NCBI GenBank assembly: GCA_040391865.1
Contig: JBEBWZ010000001.1
Location: 1 to 64,000 of the forward strand
DNA from: Solimonas sp040391865
GTDB taxonomy: Bacteria; Pseudomonadota; Gammaproteobacteria; Nevskiales; Nevskiaceae
Length of the DNA stretch: 64,000 nt
Direction of reading: 5' to 3'
In this document: positions 57,580-64,000 of the stretch, in pieces
Position numbering within the stretch: the first letter of the stretch is position 1
Layout of the letters: every line of letters starts with the position of its first letter
The notes under the pieces: model-generated
Told to the model about the DNA's origin: nothing
Seen by the model: only the letters and a program-made list of their open reading frames with translations
Databases searched by the model: none
Program-made: the position numbers and the translations under genes

Positions 57580-57775
57580 GGCGTCATGCAGGCCGGTCTC
57601 CGGGCTGACAGGTGTACGCGTCCGTATGTGGTCACGTACCTGCCGGCGGCCTTCCCGGTGCGTGGCACCAGTGGCGGATCGACGACAGTTTCCTGCTTAC
57701 CGTTGCGGGGGCAGCGTCCGATTGGAACGGACTTCCCGTTTCACCCTCTGCGCGGCTGCGCTTCGGGCACCTGCG
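57580..57775 (-). promoter_or_regulatory. Cobalamin (adenosylcobalamin) riboswitch
   Basis: The leader of btuB read leftwards has the hallmarks of the cobalamin riboswitch in order: GGTGCCCGAAG (start of P1), GGGTGAAACGGGAAG, GCCCCCGCAACGG, GCCACTG-type core, and AGCCCGGAGACCGGCC near the 3' end. After it comes a GCCGGC...GCCGGT stem close to the ribosome site, the probable expression platform. B12 binding should repress btuB and perhaps the adenosyltransferase behind it. Confidence 0.95.
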
Positions 57776-57884
57776 ATGCGAATTCTAGGGCTTGGCACGG
57801 AGGATTGCATTGCAGCGACGCAGCGGCTGCCAACAGGACCCAGGCCAACAGGTAGAATTCGCGCTCGTCAATTCGGGGTAGAGC

Positions 57885-58685
57885 ATGGCTAGCGAGTTTC
57901 TGAAGGCTGCCCTGGAAGCGTCCCAGGTCGCGAGCGAGATCATCCGCAAGGCCTTCCGTGGCAACTTCCAGGTCGATTACAAGGCGGATGCGAGTCCGGT
58001 GACGGAAGTCGACGTCGCTGCCGAGCGTGCGATCAAGGGATTCCTGGCGCAGCGCTTTCCCACGCACGGCTTCTACGGCGAGGAAACCGGGCAGGAGCAG
58101 ATCGATGCGGAATACCTGTGGCTGGTCGATCCGATCGATGGCACCAAGGCCTTTGTTCGCGGCTATCCGATCTTCTCGGTGCAGATCGCGCTGATGCATC
58201 GCGGCGAGCTGGTGCTGGGCGTTTCCTGCGCGCCTTGCTGGAATGAAGGGCTGGGCGAAGTGGTCTGGGCGGAAGCCGGGCAGGGCGCCTGGCGCGGCCT
58301 GTTGCAGACGCCGCTGGCCGAATTCGAGCGACTACAGGTTTCGAGCATCGATACCCTGGCCAAGGCCACGCTCTCGACCGGCAATCTGGGGACACTGGCG
58401 CGCTCGCCGCAATGGCCGGAATTGGGGCGTCTGATCACCGAGCTGCACCGCATCCGCGGCTATGGCGACTTCGTGCACTACCACTATCTGGCGGCCGGCA
58501 GGATCGACGCGGTGGTGGAGAGCGACGTCAATATCCTCGATATCGCCGCACTGACGGTCATCGTACGCGAGGCTGGCGGGACCTTCACGGATCTCGATGG
58601 CCGTCCCGTCGGCCTGGAAACGCGCACCGTGCTGGCCAGCAATGGCCGCTTGCACCCGGCGTTCGCGGGCCTGGCCCTGCGCTGA
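57885..58685 (+). CDS. Inositol monophosphatase family phosphatase
   Basis: A 266-residue magnesium-dependent phosphatase of the IMPase superfamily. Metal-site motifs are GEETG (near residue 63), WLVDPIDGTKAFVRG (near 86) and VVESDVNILDIAAL (near 208). The Ala-Phe after GTK and the length resemble the histidinol-phosphatase/HisN and CysQ branches. Substrate could be histidinol phosphate, PAP or inositol phosphate. It is divergent from btuB and convergent with the HAD phosphatase gene. Confidence 0.88.
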   Translation: MASEFLKAALEASQVASEIIRKAFRGNFQVDYKADASPVTEVDVAAERAIKGFLAQRFPTHGFYGEETGQEQIDAEYLWLVDPIDGTKAFVRGYPIFSVQIALMHRGELVLGVSCAPCWNEGLGEVVWAEAGQGAWRGLLQTPLAEFERLQVSSIDTLAKATLSTGNLGTLARSPQWPELGRLITELHRIRGYGDFVHYHYLAAGRIDAVVESDVNILDIAALTVIVREAGGTFTDLDGRPVGLETRTVLASNGRLHPAFAGLALR

Positions 58686-58701
58686 CTCGTCGTTGCAACC
58701 G

Positions 58702-58727
58702 CGGTGATCAGCGCAGGCTGATCACCG
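58702..58727. terminator. Hairpin overlapping the HAD gene stop
   Basis: A perfect 11-bp stem (CGGTGATCAGC/GCTGATCACCG) with loop GCAG lies between the convergent IMPase and HAD genes and includes the HAD stop codon. No T-run is seen. Confidence 0.5.
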
Positions 58728-59361
58728 TCCAGCCGCGGGCTTCGGCTTCGCTGCGCAGAATCGGATCGGGGTCGACCGCGATTGCGGCGTCGCCCATCTC
58801 CAGCAGCGGGATGTCATTGCGCGAATCGCTGTAGCAACTCATGTGCGTGTGTGCCGACGGCTGCGCTTCCAGCCAGCGCCGCATGTTCTCGACCTTGCCG
58901 TGCTGAAAATTCGGGGTGCCGGTGATGCGGCCGGTATAGCGCCCGTCCACCTGCTCGGATTCGGTAGCGATCAGATCGCTGACGCCCAGCAAGGCGGCAA
59001 TCGGCTCCGACACGAAGCGGCTGGTGGCGGTGGTGATCAGGATGCGATCCTGCTGCGCGCGATGCCTTTCCAGCAGCGCCGGTGCGCCGGGGGCGACCAG
59101 CGGCGCGATCTGCTCGGAGACAAAGCGCTCCCGCAGTTCCAGCATGCGCGACAGCGGCTGCGTGGTCAGCGGATACAGGCTGAACGCGGCATATTCATGA
59201 ATATCCAGTGTGCCCGCTTCGTACTCCCGGAAGAAACGGGCGTTTTCGCTGGCATAGAGTTCGGCATCCACGATGCCGTGGGTGACCATCCACTGGCCCC
59301 ACAAATAGTCGCTATCGCCTGCCAACAGGGTGTTATCGAGATCAAAAACAGCAAGCCGCAT
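58708..59361 (-). CDS. HAD-superfamily phosphatase (SerB-like, HAD-IB)
   Basis: A 217-residue haloacid-dehalogenase phosphatase. Motif I is FDLDNTLL (Asp7 nucleophile, Asp9), motif II is ITTATS, motif III includes GKVENMRRW and motif IV SDSRNDIPLLEMGD. The C1 cap is between motifs I and II. In Pseudomonas a close arrangement of this gene and rppH exists, and that HAD protein has been linked to histidinol phosphate; this role here is an inference. It is divergent from rppH with 115 bases between the starts. Confidence 0.88.
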   Translation of the reverse strand: MRLAVFDLDNTLLAGDSDYLWGQWMVTHGIVDAELYASENARFFREYEAGTLDIHEYAAFSLYPLTTQPLSRMLELRERFVSEQIAPLVAPGAPALLERHRAQQDRILITTATSRFVSEPIAALLGVSDLIATESEQVDGRYTGRITGTPNFQHGKVENMRRWLEAQPSAHTHMSCYSDSRNDIPLLEMGDAAIAVDPDPILRSEAEARGWTVISLR

Positions 59362-59476
59362 GAGTTCCGGGAGTGTCGCCTAGGGCCGGGCAGGATAGCA
59401 GGTCGTCCAACCGCGTTGCCGTGGCTGCCGGGCTTGTGGAACAATCATCACAAGACCTTGTTGGAAAGCCTCGCAA

Positions 59477-59986
59477 GTGATTGATTTAGATGGCTTCCGT
59501 CCAAATGTTGGAATTATCCTGAGCAGTGCGCAGGGGCAGTTGCTGTGGGCCAAACGCATCGGCCAGGAGGCGTGGCAGTTTCCGCAAGGCGGAATCAAGC
59601 GCGGCGAAAGTCCTGAAGAGGCCTTGTTCCGGGAGTTGGCCGAAGAACTTGGTCTGCGGCGCGAACACGTCCAAATCCTCGGCGTTACCAGCGGTTGGCT
59701 GCGCTACCGCCTGCCGGCGCGCTACATGCGGCGCACGCGTGGCCGCGTCTGTATCGGCCAGAAGCAGAAGTGGTTCGTCCTGCGACTGACCTCCGACGAA
59801 AACGAAGTGCGGGTCGATGCCACGCAAAAGCCCGAGTTCGACGGCTGGCGCTGGGTCGATTACTGGCACCCGCTGGACGAAGTGGTCGATTTCAAGCGCG
59901 AGGTCTACCGCCGCGCGCTGAATGAACTGGCGCCGTTGCTCGGGCAGCAGCCCAAGGAATCCGCCCGCTCCGCCAGGGTGGCCTAG
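59477..59986 (+). CDS. rppH: RNA pyrophosphohydrolase RppH
   Basis: RppH (169 aa) removes pyrophosphate from the 5' end of mRNA, which triggers RNase E decay. The Nudix box GGIKRGESPEEALFRELAEELG is intact near residue 36. The start is GTG at 59477 (VIDLDGFRPNVGI is the family N-terminus, read as Met). No good ribosome site is seen. It is a single gene in this window; ptsP often follows in related bacteria but here bfd does. Confidence 0.96.
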   Translation: MIDLDGFRPNVGIILSSAQGQLLWAKRIGQEAWQFPQGGIKRGESPEEALFRELAEELGLRREHVQILGVTSGWLRYRLPARYMRRTRGRVCIGQKQKWFVLRLTSDENEVRVDATQKPEFDGWRWVDYWHPLDEVVDFKREVYRRALNELAPLLGQQPKESARSARVA

Positions 59987-60039
59987 CCCCGCCGTCCGGG
60001 CCCGATCCGTTCCCACTTGCGTCTGGTTCTCGCAGGTTA

Positions 60040-60059
60040 TTGACAATCGTTCTCATTCC
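60040..60059 (+). promoter_or_regulatory. Candidate Fur-binding site before bfd
   Basis: TTGACAATCGTTCTCATTCC resembles the Fur consensus repeats (GATAATGATAATCATTATC type), with the GACAAT and CTCATT halves. It lies 18 bases before the bfd ATG, over the likely promoter, so iron should repress bfd. Confidence 0.6.
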
Positions 60060-60077
60060 ATCTCTAATGCGGACGCC

Positions 60078-60308
60078 ATGTACGTCTGCGTCTGCAAAGC
60101 TGTCTCCGATCGCCAAATCCAGCGCGCCGTGCGCGAGGATGGGGTGGTCAGCCTGCGGGAGCTGACCCGCGATTATGGTCTCGGCACCTGTTGCGGCAAA
60201 TGCGTGCCGCAGGCGCGCGAAGTGCTCACCGAAGCGCTGCTCGCGACCCACGGCGAGCAATTGCCGATGGTGGCCCGCAACCGTCTGCCGGTACGCGCTA
60301 CCGCCTGA
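60078..60308 (+). CDS. bfd: Bacterioferritin-associated ferredoxin
   Basis: Bfd (76 aa) carries a [2Fe-2S] cluster and delivers electrons to bacterioferritin to release iron. The cluster cysteines are in MYVCVCKAVSD (Cys4, Cys6) and GLGTCCGKCVPQA. The ATG at 60078 lies just after the Fur-like box. bfr follows 113 bases downstream on the same strand, but with its own spacing; they probably have separate promoters, as Bfr and Bfd often do. Confidence 0.95.
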   Translation: MYVCVCKAVSDRQIQRAVREDGVVSLRELTRDYGLGTCCGKCVPQAREVLTEALLATHGEQLPMVARNRLPVRATA

Positions 60309-60421
60309 GTCCGACTCAAGGCACTGCGAGTGCGAATTGGAAGCACTCTGTCTCTGCATCGGCTTTCGCCATTCAATTCCCCGCTTTCCTATACTCCGGC
60401 CTCACAAGACGGAGAATAGTC

Positions 60422-60910
60422 ATGCGTGGCGATAGCAAGGTCCTCGAACATCTCAATCTGGCGCTCAAGAACGAGCTGACGGCGATCAACCAGTACTTCC
60501 TGCATGCGCGCATGTTCGGCAACTGGGGGCTGAAGAAACTTGCCAAGCACGAGTACGAAGAATCCATCGATGAAATGAAGCATGCCGACAAGCTGATTGC
60601 GCGCATCCTGTTTCTCGAAGGGCTGCCCAATCTGCAGGATCTGGGCAAGCTCTACATCGGTGAAGACGTAAAGGAAGCACTGGAGTGCGACCTCAAGCTC
60701 GAGAAGGAAGCGCATCCGATGTATCAGAACGCGATCGCGCATGCCGACTCCGTTCGCGATTACGTCACCCGCGATCTGCTGGTACAGATCCAAAAGAGCG
60801 AAGAAGAGCACATCGACTGGCTCGAAGAGCAGCTCGGCCTGATCGAGCGCATGGGCCTGCAGAACTACATCCAGACTGCGACCGGGGATTTGCCCGCTGC
60901 CGGAGCCTGA
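60422..60910 (+). CDS. bfr: Bacterioferritin
   Basis: Bacterioferritin (162 aa) forms a 24-mer that stores iron, with haem between subunits. The start MRGDSKVLEHLNLALKNELTAINQYFLHARM carries the first ferroxidase Glu; DEMKHADKLIARILFLEG holds the Glu and His ligands and the haem-binding Met. EEEHIDWLEEQLGLIERMG completes the site. ATG at 60422 is the family start. A strong terminator follows. Confidence 0.97.
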   Translation: MRGDSKVLEHLNLALKNELTAINQYFLHARMFGNWGLKKLAKHEYEESIDEMKHADKLIARILFLEGLPNLQDLGKLYIGEDVKEALECDLKLEKEAHPMYQNAIAHADSVRDYVTRDLLVQIQKSEEEHIDWLEEQLGLIERMGLQNYIQTATGDLPAAGA

Positions 60911-60932
60911 ACCCCTGTTGGTGGTACACCCG

Positions 60933-60962
60933 AAGCCTCGCAGAATCTGCGAGGCTTTTTCT
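60933..60962 (+). terminator. Rho-independent terminator of bfr
   Basis: GCCTCGCAG, loop AAT, CTGCGAGGC and five T. A clear terminator 25 bases after the bfr stop. Confidence 0.92.
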
Positions 60963-61148
60963 GTTGGATCGTCGGCTTCCGTCGCCGCAGAGCAGCCAGC
61001 GTGGCAACCTCCCTGCGTGCCCGTAGCGCCGCTATCCGAAGGTATCGTTGTGGCTGTGCGGAATGGTCAAAATGCCGGGCCCTTGCGCGCCGGCAAGTCA
61101 GCGGCTCCCGTGGCGGATGCTCCCGCTCGGAACGGTTCATAATTTCCG

Positions 61149-61859
61149 ATGAGCAGAAACCAGATTGAGCCCAGGAGCGTAAAGGTGCCCGCAGAATCCC
61201 GTCCGAAACGAGGCAACAGACAGCGGATCCTCGATGCCACGGCCAAGCTGATGAACGAGCAGGGTGCTTCGGTGGGCACCTCCCAGATTGCCGAGTACCT
61301 GGAGATCAGTCCCGGCAATCTCTACTACCACTTCCGCAACCGCGAGGAGATCCTGCGTGAGCTGTTCGACGGCTTCACGCGGGAGCTGGACGCGGTTCTG
61401 GCGGTACAGCCGGGCGAGCCGATTCCCGTCGAGCGGCTGGTTGCCTGCTATACCGGCGGCACCGAAATCCTGTGGCGTTACCGTTTCTTCTTTGCGTCGG
61501 CAATGGACTTCATCATCCGTGACGCCAGCCTGTCGGCGAAGTATCAGGAGTTCAGCACCCGATCAAAGGGCTATATGCGCCTGATCATTCAGGGGGCGGT
61601 CAAGGGCGCGCCCGGCCTGTGCCGACCCACTGTGCGGGAATGCGAGCACCTGGCGGAGAACATGTGGGTGCTGTGGGTGAGCTGGCCTCGCTACTCGGAG
61701 TTGAGCATGCCGGGGCAACTGATCGGCGCTGCGGATATCGGTCGTGGACTGGAACAGATTTCGCTCTTGCTGGCACCCTATCTCGACCGTGCCTACTACA
61801 AGAAAGCCACAACGCAACTGCATCGCTTCGTCATCAACCTCAAGCAGGAAAATGGTTGA
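61149..61859 (+). CDS. TetR/AcrR-family transcriptional regulator
   Basis: A 236-residue TetR-family repressor. The N-terminal helix-turn-helix reads KRGNRQRILDATAKLMNEQG...GTSQIAEYLEISPGNLYYHFRNREEILREL (about residues 20-70), the standard TetR form; the C-terminal ligand domain has no close family. It is the first gene of a run (SDR, small ORF, monooxygenase) on the same strand. A candidate operator lies before the SDR gene at 62139-62180. Confidence 0.9.
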   Translation: MSRNQIEPRSVKVPAESRPKRGNRQRILDATAKLMNEQGASVGTSQIAEYLEISPGNLYYHFRNREEILRELFDGFTRELDAVLAVQPGEPIPVERLVACYTGGTEILWRYRFFFASAMDFIIRDASLSAKYQEFSTRSKGYMRLIIQGAVKGAPGLCRPTVRECEHLAENMWVLWVSWPRYSELSMPGQLIGAADIGRGLEQISLLLAPYLDRAYYKKATTQLHRFVINLKQENG

Positions 61860-62222
61860 GCACGGGCATCGCTTGTCAATGTCGTAGTCCATCTCCAGAA
61901 GCGATGCCGGGTACGCCAGGGCGCGACGGTGCAGCTCATGCGTTAGGCATGGCGATGCCTGGCGGCCCGAGATTGCTGTCGCAGATCTCCTAGCCCGCGC
62001 CCGAGCGGGCGATGCCTTCGCTGACGACTCGCGCGCCCTGCTCGTGCGTTGAGCGCTGTCGCGCGCTGGACCGTCTGGCCACCCCACACTGATTTCACTT
62101 CCTGCAGGCCATGCTGGCGCCGGCAGTTGACAACGCGCGTGTTAGAGGACATCCTCCATTTATCTAGAGCTAACACTCTAAACAAAATGGTCCGCAAAGA
62201 CGGCCGGATGGAGGAGCAGCGC
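61860..62222. other. Intergenic region with candidate operator
   Basis: This 363-base gap separates the TetR regulator from the SDR. No gene is supported in 61860-62130. A TTGACA -35-like box lies at 62127-62132 and inverted repeats follow (next entry). The left half has short palindromes (CCCGCGCCCGAGCGGG near 61994) of no clear role. Confidence 0.5.
62139..62180 (+). promoter_or_regulatory. Candidate TetR-type operator
   Basis: The inverted repeat GTGTTAG (62139-62145) and CTAACAC (62170-62176) flanks a short region that also contains TAGAG/CTCTA (62165-62180) and GAGGA/TCCTC. It lies after a TTGACA box and about 45 bases before the SDR ATG, so the upstream TetR protein is the likely ligand. 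This is an inference from position and symmetry. Confidence 0.45.
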
Positions 62223-62981
62223 ATGGCAGACACACTGGCAGGTCGACATATCGTCGTCACTGGGGCCGCGTCCGGCATGGGCCGCTCTGCGGCGCTGGAA
62301 ATGAGCGCCCGCGGAGCGAGCCTTGCACTGTGGGACATTGACCACTCGGCAGTGACAGCGCTCGCCGACGGCTTGCGCCAGCAGGGCGCAAGCTGTTTCG
62401 GCTTGGGAGTGGATGTGAGTTCCGATTCTCAGGTGGCCGCGGCGATGCAGCGTTCGGTGGAACTGCTGGGGCAGGTCGATGGTGCGTTCAACAACGCGGG
62501 TATTGGCATTCAGACCGTTCCACTCGATTCGCTGGGTGAGGCGGATTTCGACCGCATCGTCGCCGTCAATCTGAAGGGGGTCTGGTTATGCATGAAGCAT
62601 CAGATCCAGCACATGCGAGGAATCGGCGGCGGTGCCATCGTCAACAACGCATCTGTCTCTGGACTGGTTGCTCTGGCGGGCCAAGGTGCCTACACCGCGA
62701 CCAAGCATGGCGTCGTCGGGCTGAGCAAGACCGCGGCGGTCGAGGGTGCGGCCAGCAACATCCGCGTGAATGCAATCTGTCCAGGCGCCGTTCGCACGGA
62801 GATTCTGAAGCATCTCGAGCAAGCCGGCATCACCGAGGCCGCGCTGGCCGCAATGTCGCCGCAGAACCGCATCGCGGAACCCGGCGAGATTGCCCATGCC
62901 GTCGTCTGGCTGCTTTCCACGCAATCAAGCTTCGTGACAGGAGCCGCGCTCCCCATCGACGGTGGTTGGGTTGCTCGGTAG
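62223..62981 (+). CDS. SDR-family oxidoreductase
   Basis: A 252-residue classical short-chain dehydrogenase. The cofactor motif is VTGAASGMGRSAAL, NNAG is present (FNNAGIG), and the catalytic Ser, Tyr and Lys lie in NNASVSGLVALAGQGAYTATKHG (Y-x-x-x-K). The ATG at 62223 has a strong GGAGGAG site 6 bases upstream. With a monooxygenase two genes later, it may oxidise an alcohol to the ketone substrate of that enzyme. Confidence 0.9.
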   Translation: MADTLAGRHIVVTGAASGMGRSAALEMSARGASLALWDIDHSAVTALADGLRQQGASCFGLGVDVSSDSQVAAAMQRSVELLGQVDGAFNNAGIGIQTVPLDSLGEADFDRIVAVNLKGVWLCMKHQIQHMRGIGGGAIVNNASVSGLVALAGQGAYTATKHGVVGLSKTAAVEGAASNIRVNAICPGAVRTEILKHLEQAGITEAALAAMSPQNRIAEPGEIAHAVVWLLSTQSSFVTGAALPIDGGWVAR

Positions 62982-63001
62982 AGCGTCCTTCAGGAGTAGT
63001 T

Positions 63002-63304
63002 ATGTCATGGGTCAAAGCTGGCGACCGGGAAGCGATCCACGGTCACCAAAACGGCGTACGGCGGATGGATTCAGGGCCCAACGAGCGACAGGCCTATGGA
63101 GAAACGATTCCGGACGCGGAGATCTATTTCTTCGGTGCGCCGTGCTTCAGAACCGCATCGAAAGAATACGGCCGTTTGAAGACATCCTGGGCGTCGGAAG
63201 GATCCGCACCGGTGGCGGCCATGTCGCTTATGACGTCTTCGAAATCCTCTGAACGAGCCGGTTGCCGTTACTCGCAAATCATTCGAAGGCAGGACTCACG
63301 ATGA
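63002..63304 (+). CDS. Small hypothetical protein between SDR and monooxygenase
   Basis: A 100-residue ORF with an AGGAG site 5 bases before its ATG and a stop that overlaps the monooxygenase ATG (ATGA). No family is recognised. The middle reads RQAYGETIPDAEIYFFGAPCF, and the last third is Ser/Arg-rich with poor codon signal. Another frame over the same bases is also open to 63252 and reads as well in its final part, so a frameshifted or degenerate gene cannot be excluded. Confidence 0.4.
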   Translation: MSWVKAGDREAIHGHQNGVRRMDSGPNERQAYGETIPDAEIYFFGAPCFRTASKEYGRLKTSWASEGSAPVAAMSLMTSSKSSERAGCRYSQIIRRQDSR

Positions 63305-64000
63305 AGAAAAGCACAGGGGTTTCCGGAAAGCCGCGCGTGGTGATCATCGGTGCCGGCATGTCCGGCATGCTGATGGCGATCAAGCTCAAAGAAGCCGGGA
63401 TACAGGATTTCAGGATCTTCGACAAGGCCTCGGAGGTTGGAGGCACATGGCGAGAGAACACCTACCCCGGCATTGCCTGCGATATTGCATCGCATTACTA
63501 CACGTACACCTTCGAGCCCAACCCGGACTGGAGCAGTCGCCTGCCTCAGGGCGATGAAATTCAGTCCTACATGTTGAAGATCGCGGAAAAGTATCAACTG
63601 CGGCGCCATATAAGCTTCAACAAGGAAGTGGTGGACGGCAAACACGATGGGCAGGTATGGCATCTCCGGATGAAGGACGGAGAAAGTCTGGAAGCCGATA
63701 TCGTTGTTGCCTGCTGCGGACTGCTGCATCACCCGAAATTTCCCGACATCAAGGGGATGGATCAGTTCGATGGCGCGCTGTTCCATTCGGCGCGCTGGAA
63801 CCACGGTGTCCCGCTGGAAGGAAAGCGCGTGGGCATCATCGGCAACGGCTCCACCGGCGCTCAGATCATTTCGACACTCGCGAAAAAGCGATTGCAGCTG
63901 AAGGTTTTTCAGCGCACACCGCAGTGGATATTTCCGTTGCCGAATCGGACTTACTCGAAATTCGAGAGGCGCCTCATGCGCTGGTTCCCCGTGCTAGCAA
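63301..64000 (+). CDS. Flavin-containing / Baeyer-Villiger type monooxygenase (3' end outside window)
   Basis: The first 233 residues of a class B flavoprotein monooxygenase. The FAD motif is GAGMSG (residues 17-22); the Baeyer-Villiger fingerprint FxGxxxHxxxW appears at 156-166 (FDGALFHSARW, followed by Asn rather than Pro or Asp); the NADP motif is GNGSTG (181-186). Such enzymes insert oxygen beside a ketone or oxidise heteroatoms, using NADPH. The gene runs off the right end of the window. It is coupled to the small ORF upstream and lies under the TetR/SDR operon. Confidence 0.92.
   Translation, partial: MKKSTGVSGKPRVVIIGAGMSGMLMAIKLKEAGIQDFRIFDKASEVGGTWRENTYPGIACDIASHYYTYTFEPNPDWSSRLPQGDEIQSYMLKIAEKYQLRRHISFNKEVVDGKHDGQVWHLRMKDGESLEADIVVACCGLLHHPKFPDIKGMDQFDGALFHSARWNHGVPLEGKRVGIIGNGSTGAQIISTLAKKRLQLKVFQRTPQWIFPLPNRTYSKFERRLMRWFPVLA

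Noticed and set aside
61948..61975. GTTAGGCATGGCGATGCCTGGC as another attC-type core
   Set aside because: It has GTTAGGC and a small palindrome but no matching R'' or L arms at the right distance and no integrase nearby.

Overview
The window is about 64 kb of high-GC chromosomal DNA from a gammaproteobacterium. The gene content (nuoG-N, hslVU, ubiE-ubiJ-ubiB, dapF-DUF484-xerC, envC-ctpA-yibQ, secB-gpsA, ampDE, bfd-bfr, rppH) and the lipid and ketone genes (wax-ester synthase/DGAT, long-chain type aldehyde dehydrogenase, Baeyer-Villiger type monooxygenase, lipoprotein N-acylase) fit the Xanthomonadales/Nevskiales part of that class. This placement is an inference from gene content; no rRNA marker lies in the window.

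Layout. 1-9657: 3' two thirds of the NADH dehydrogenase I operon (partial nuoG, then nuoHIJKLMN), closed by a strong terminator. Two intergenic stretches inside the operon (nuoK/nuoL and nuoL/nuoM) are repeat-like and each is spanned by a small ORF that joins the flanking genes. 9841-13269: acyltransferase plus NAD-dependent epimerase, dps, and an orphan oligopeptide-ABC ATPase. 13325-14553: SnoaL-like protein and a CMP/guanine-deaminase family enzyme. 14554-17793: a chromosomal integron. It has intI on the + strand, a candidate attI, and four cassettes running leftwards on the - strand with attC sites; the last attC is broken by a decayed IS3-type element. 17924-24712: meso-diaminopimelate dehydrogenase, M48 lipoprotein protease, dienoyl-CoA-reductase-like SDR, pdxH, acuI/yhdH, cardiolipin synthase and an EEP nuclease/phosphatase. 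24766-26617: a four-gene operon of probable metal handling (CopL-like Cys/His-rich exported protein, outer-membrane-like protein, periplasmic HMA protein, MerT-like membrane protein). 26685-33717: lipoprotein N-terminal-nucleophile acylase, a possible small RNA, aldehyde dehydrogenase divergent from wax-ester synthase, and a chromosomal ParM/StbA-like actin ATPase. 33897-49992: housekeeping operons (dapF-DUF484-xerC; hslVU; DUF971; ubiE-ubiJ-ubiB; envC-ctpA-yibQ; rhodanese-grx-secB-gpsA; trmL-DUF2007). 50004-57775: M16 protease, ampDE, and vitamin B12 genes (btuF, cobalamin adenosyltransferase, btuB under a cobalamin riboswitch). 57885-60910: inositol-monophosphatase family enzyme, HAD phosphatase, rppH, and iron storage genes bfd (with a Fur-like box) and bfr. 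61149-64000: TetR regulator, SDR, a small unknown ORF and the start of a flavin monooxygenase that runs off the window, together a likely accessory degradation operon.

The most unusual parts are the integron with complete cassette anatomy, the four-gene metal operon, the chromosomal ParM-like gene without a partner, the bridging small ORFs in the nuo operon, a perfect hairpin that buries the ribosome binding site of the EEP gene, and a yibQ gene with no ATG/GTG/TTG start.
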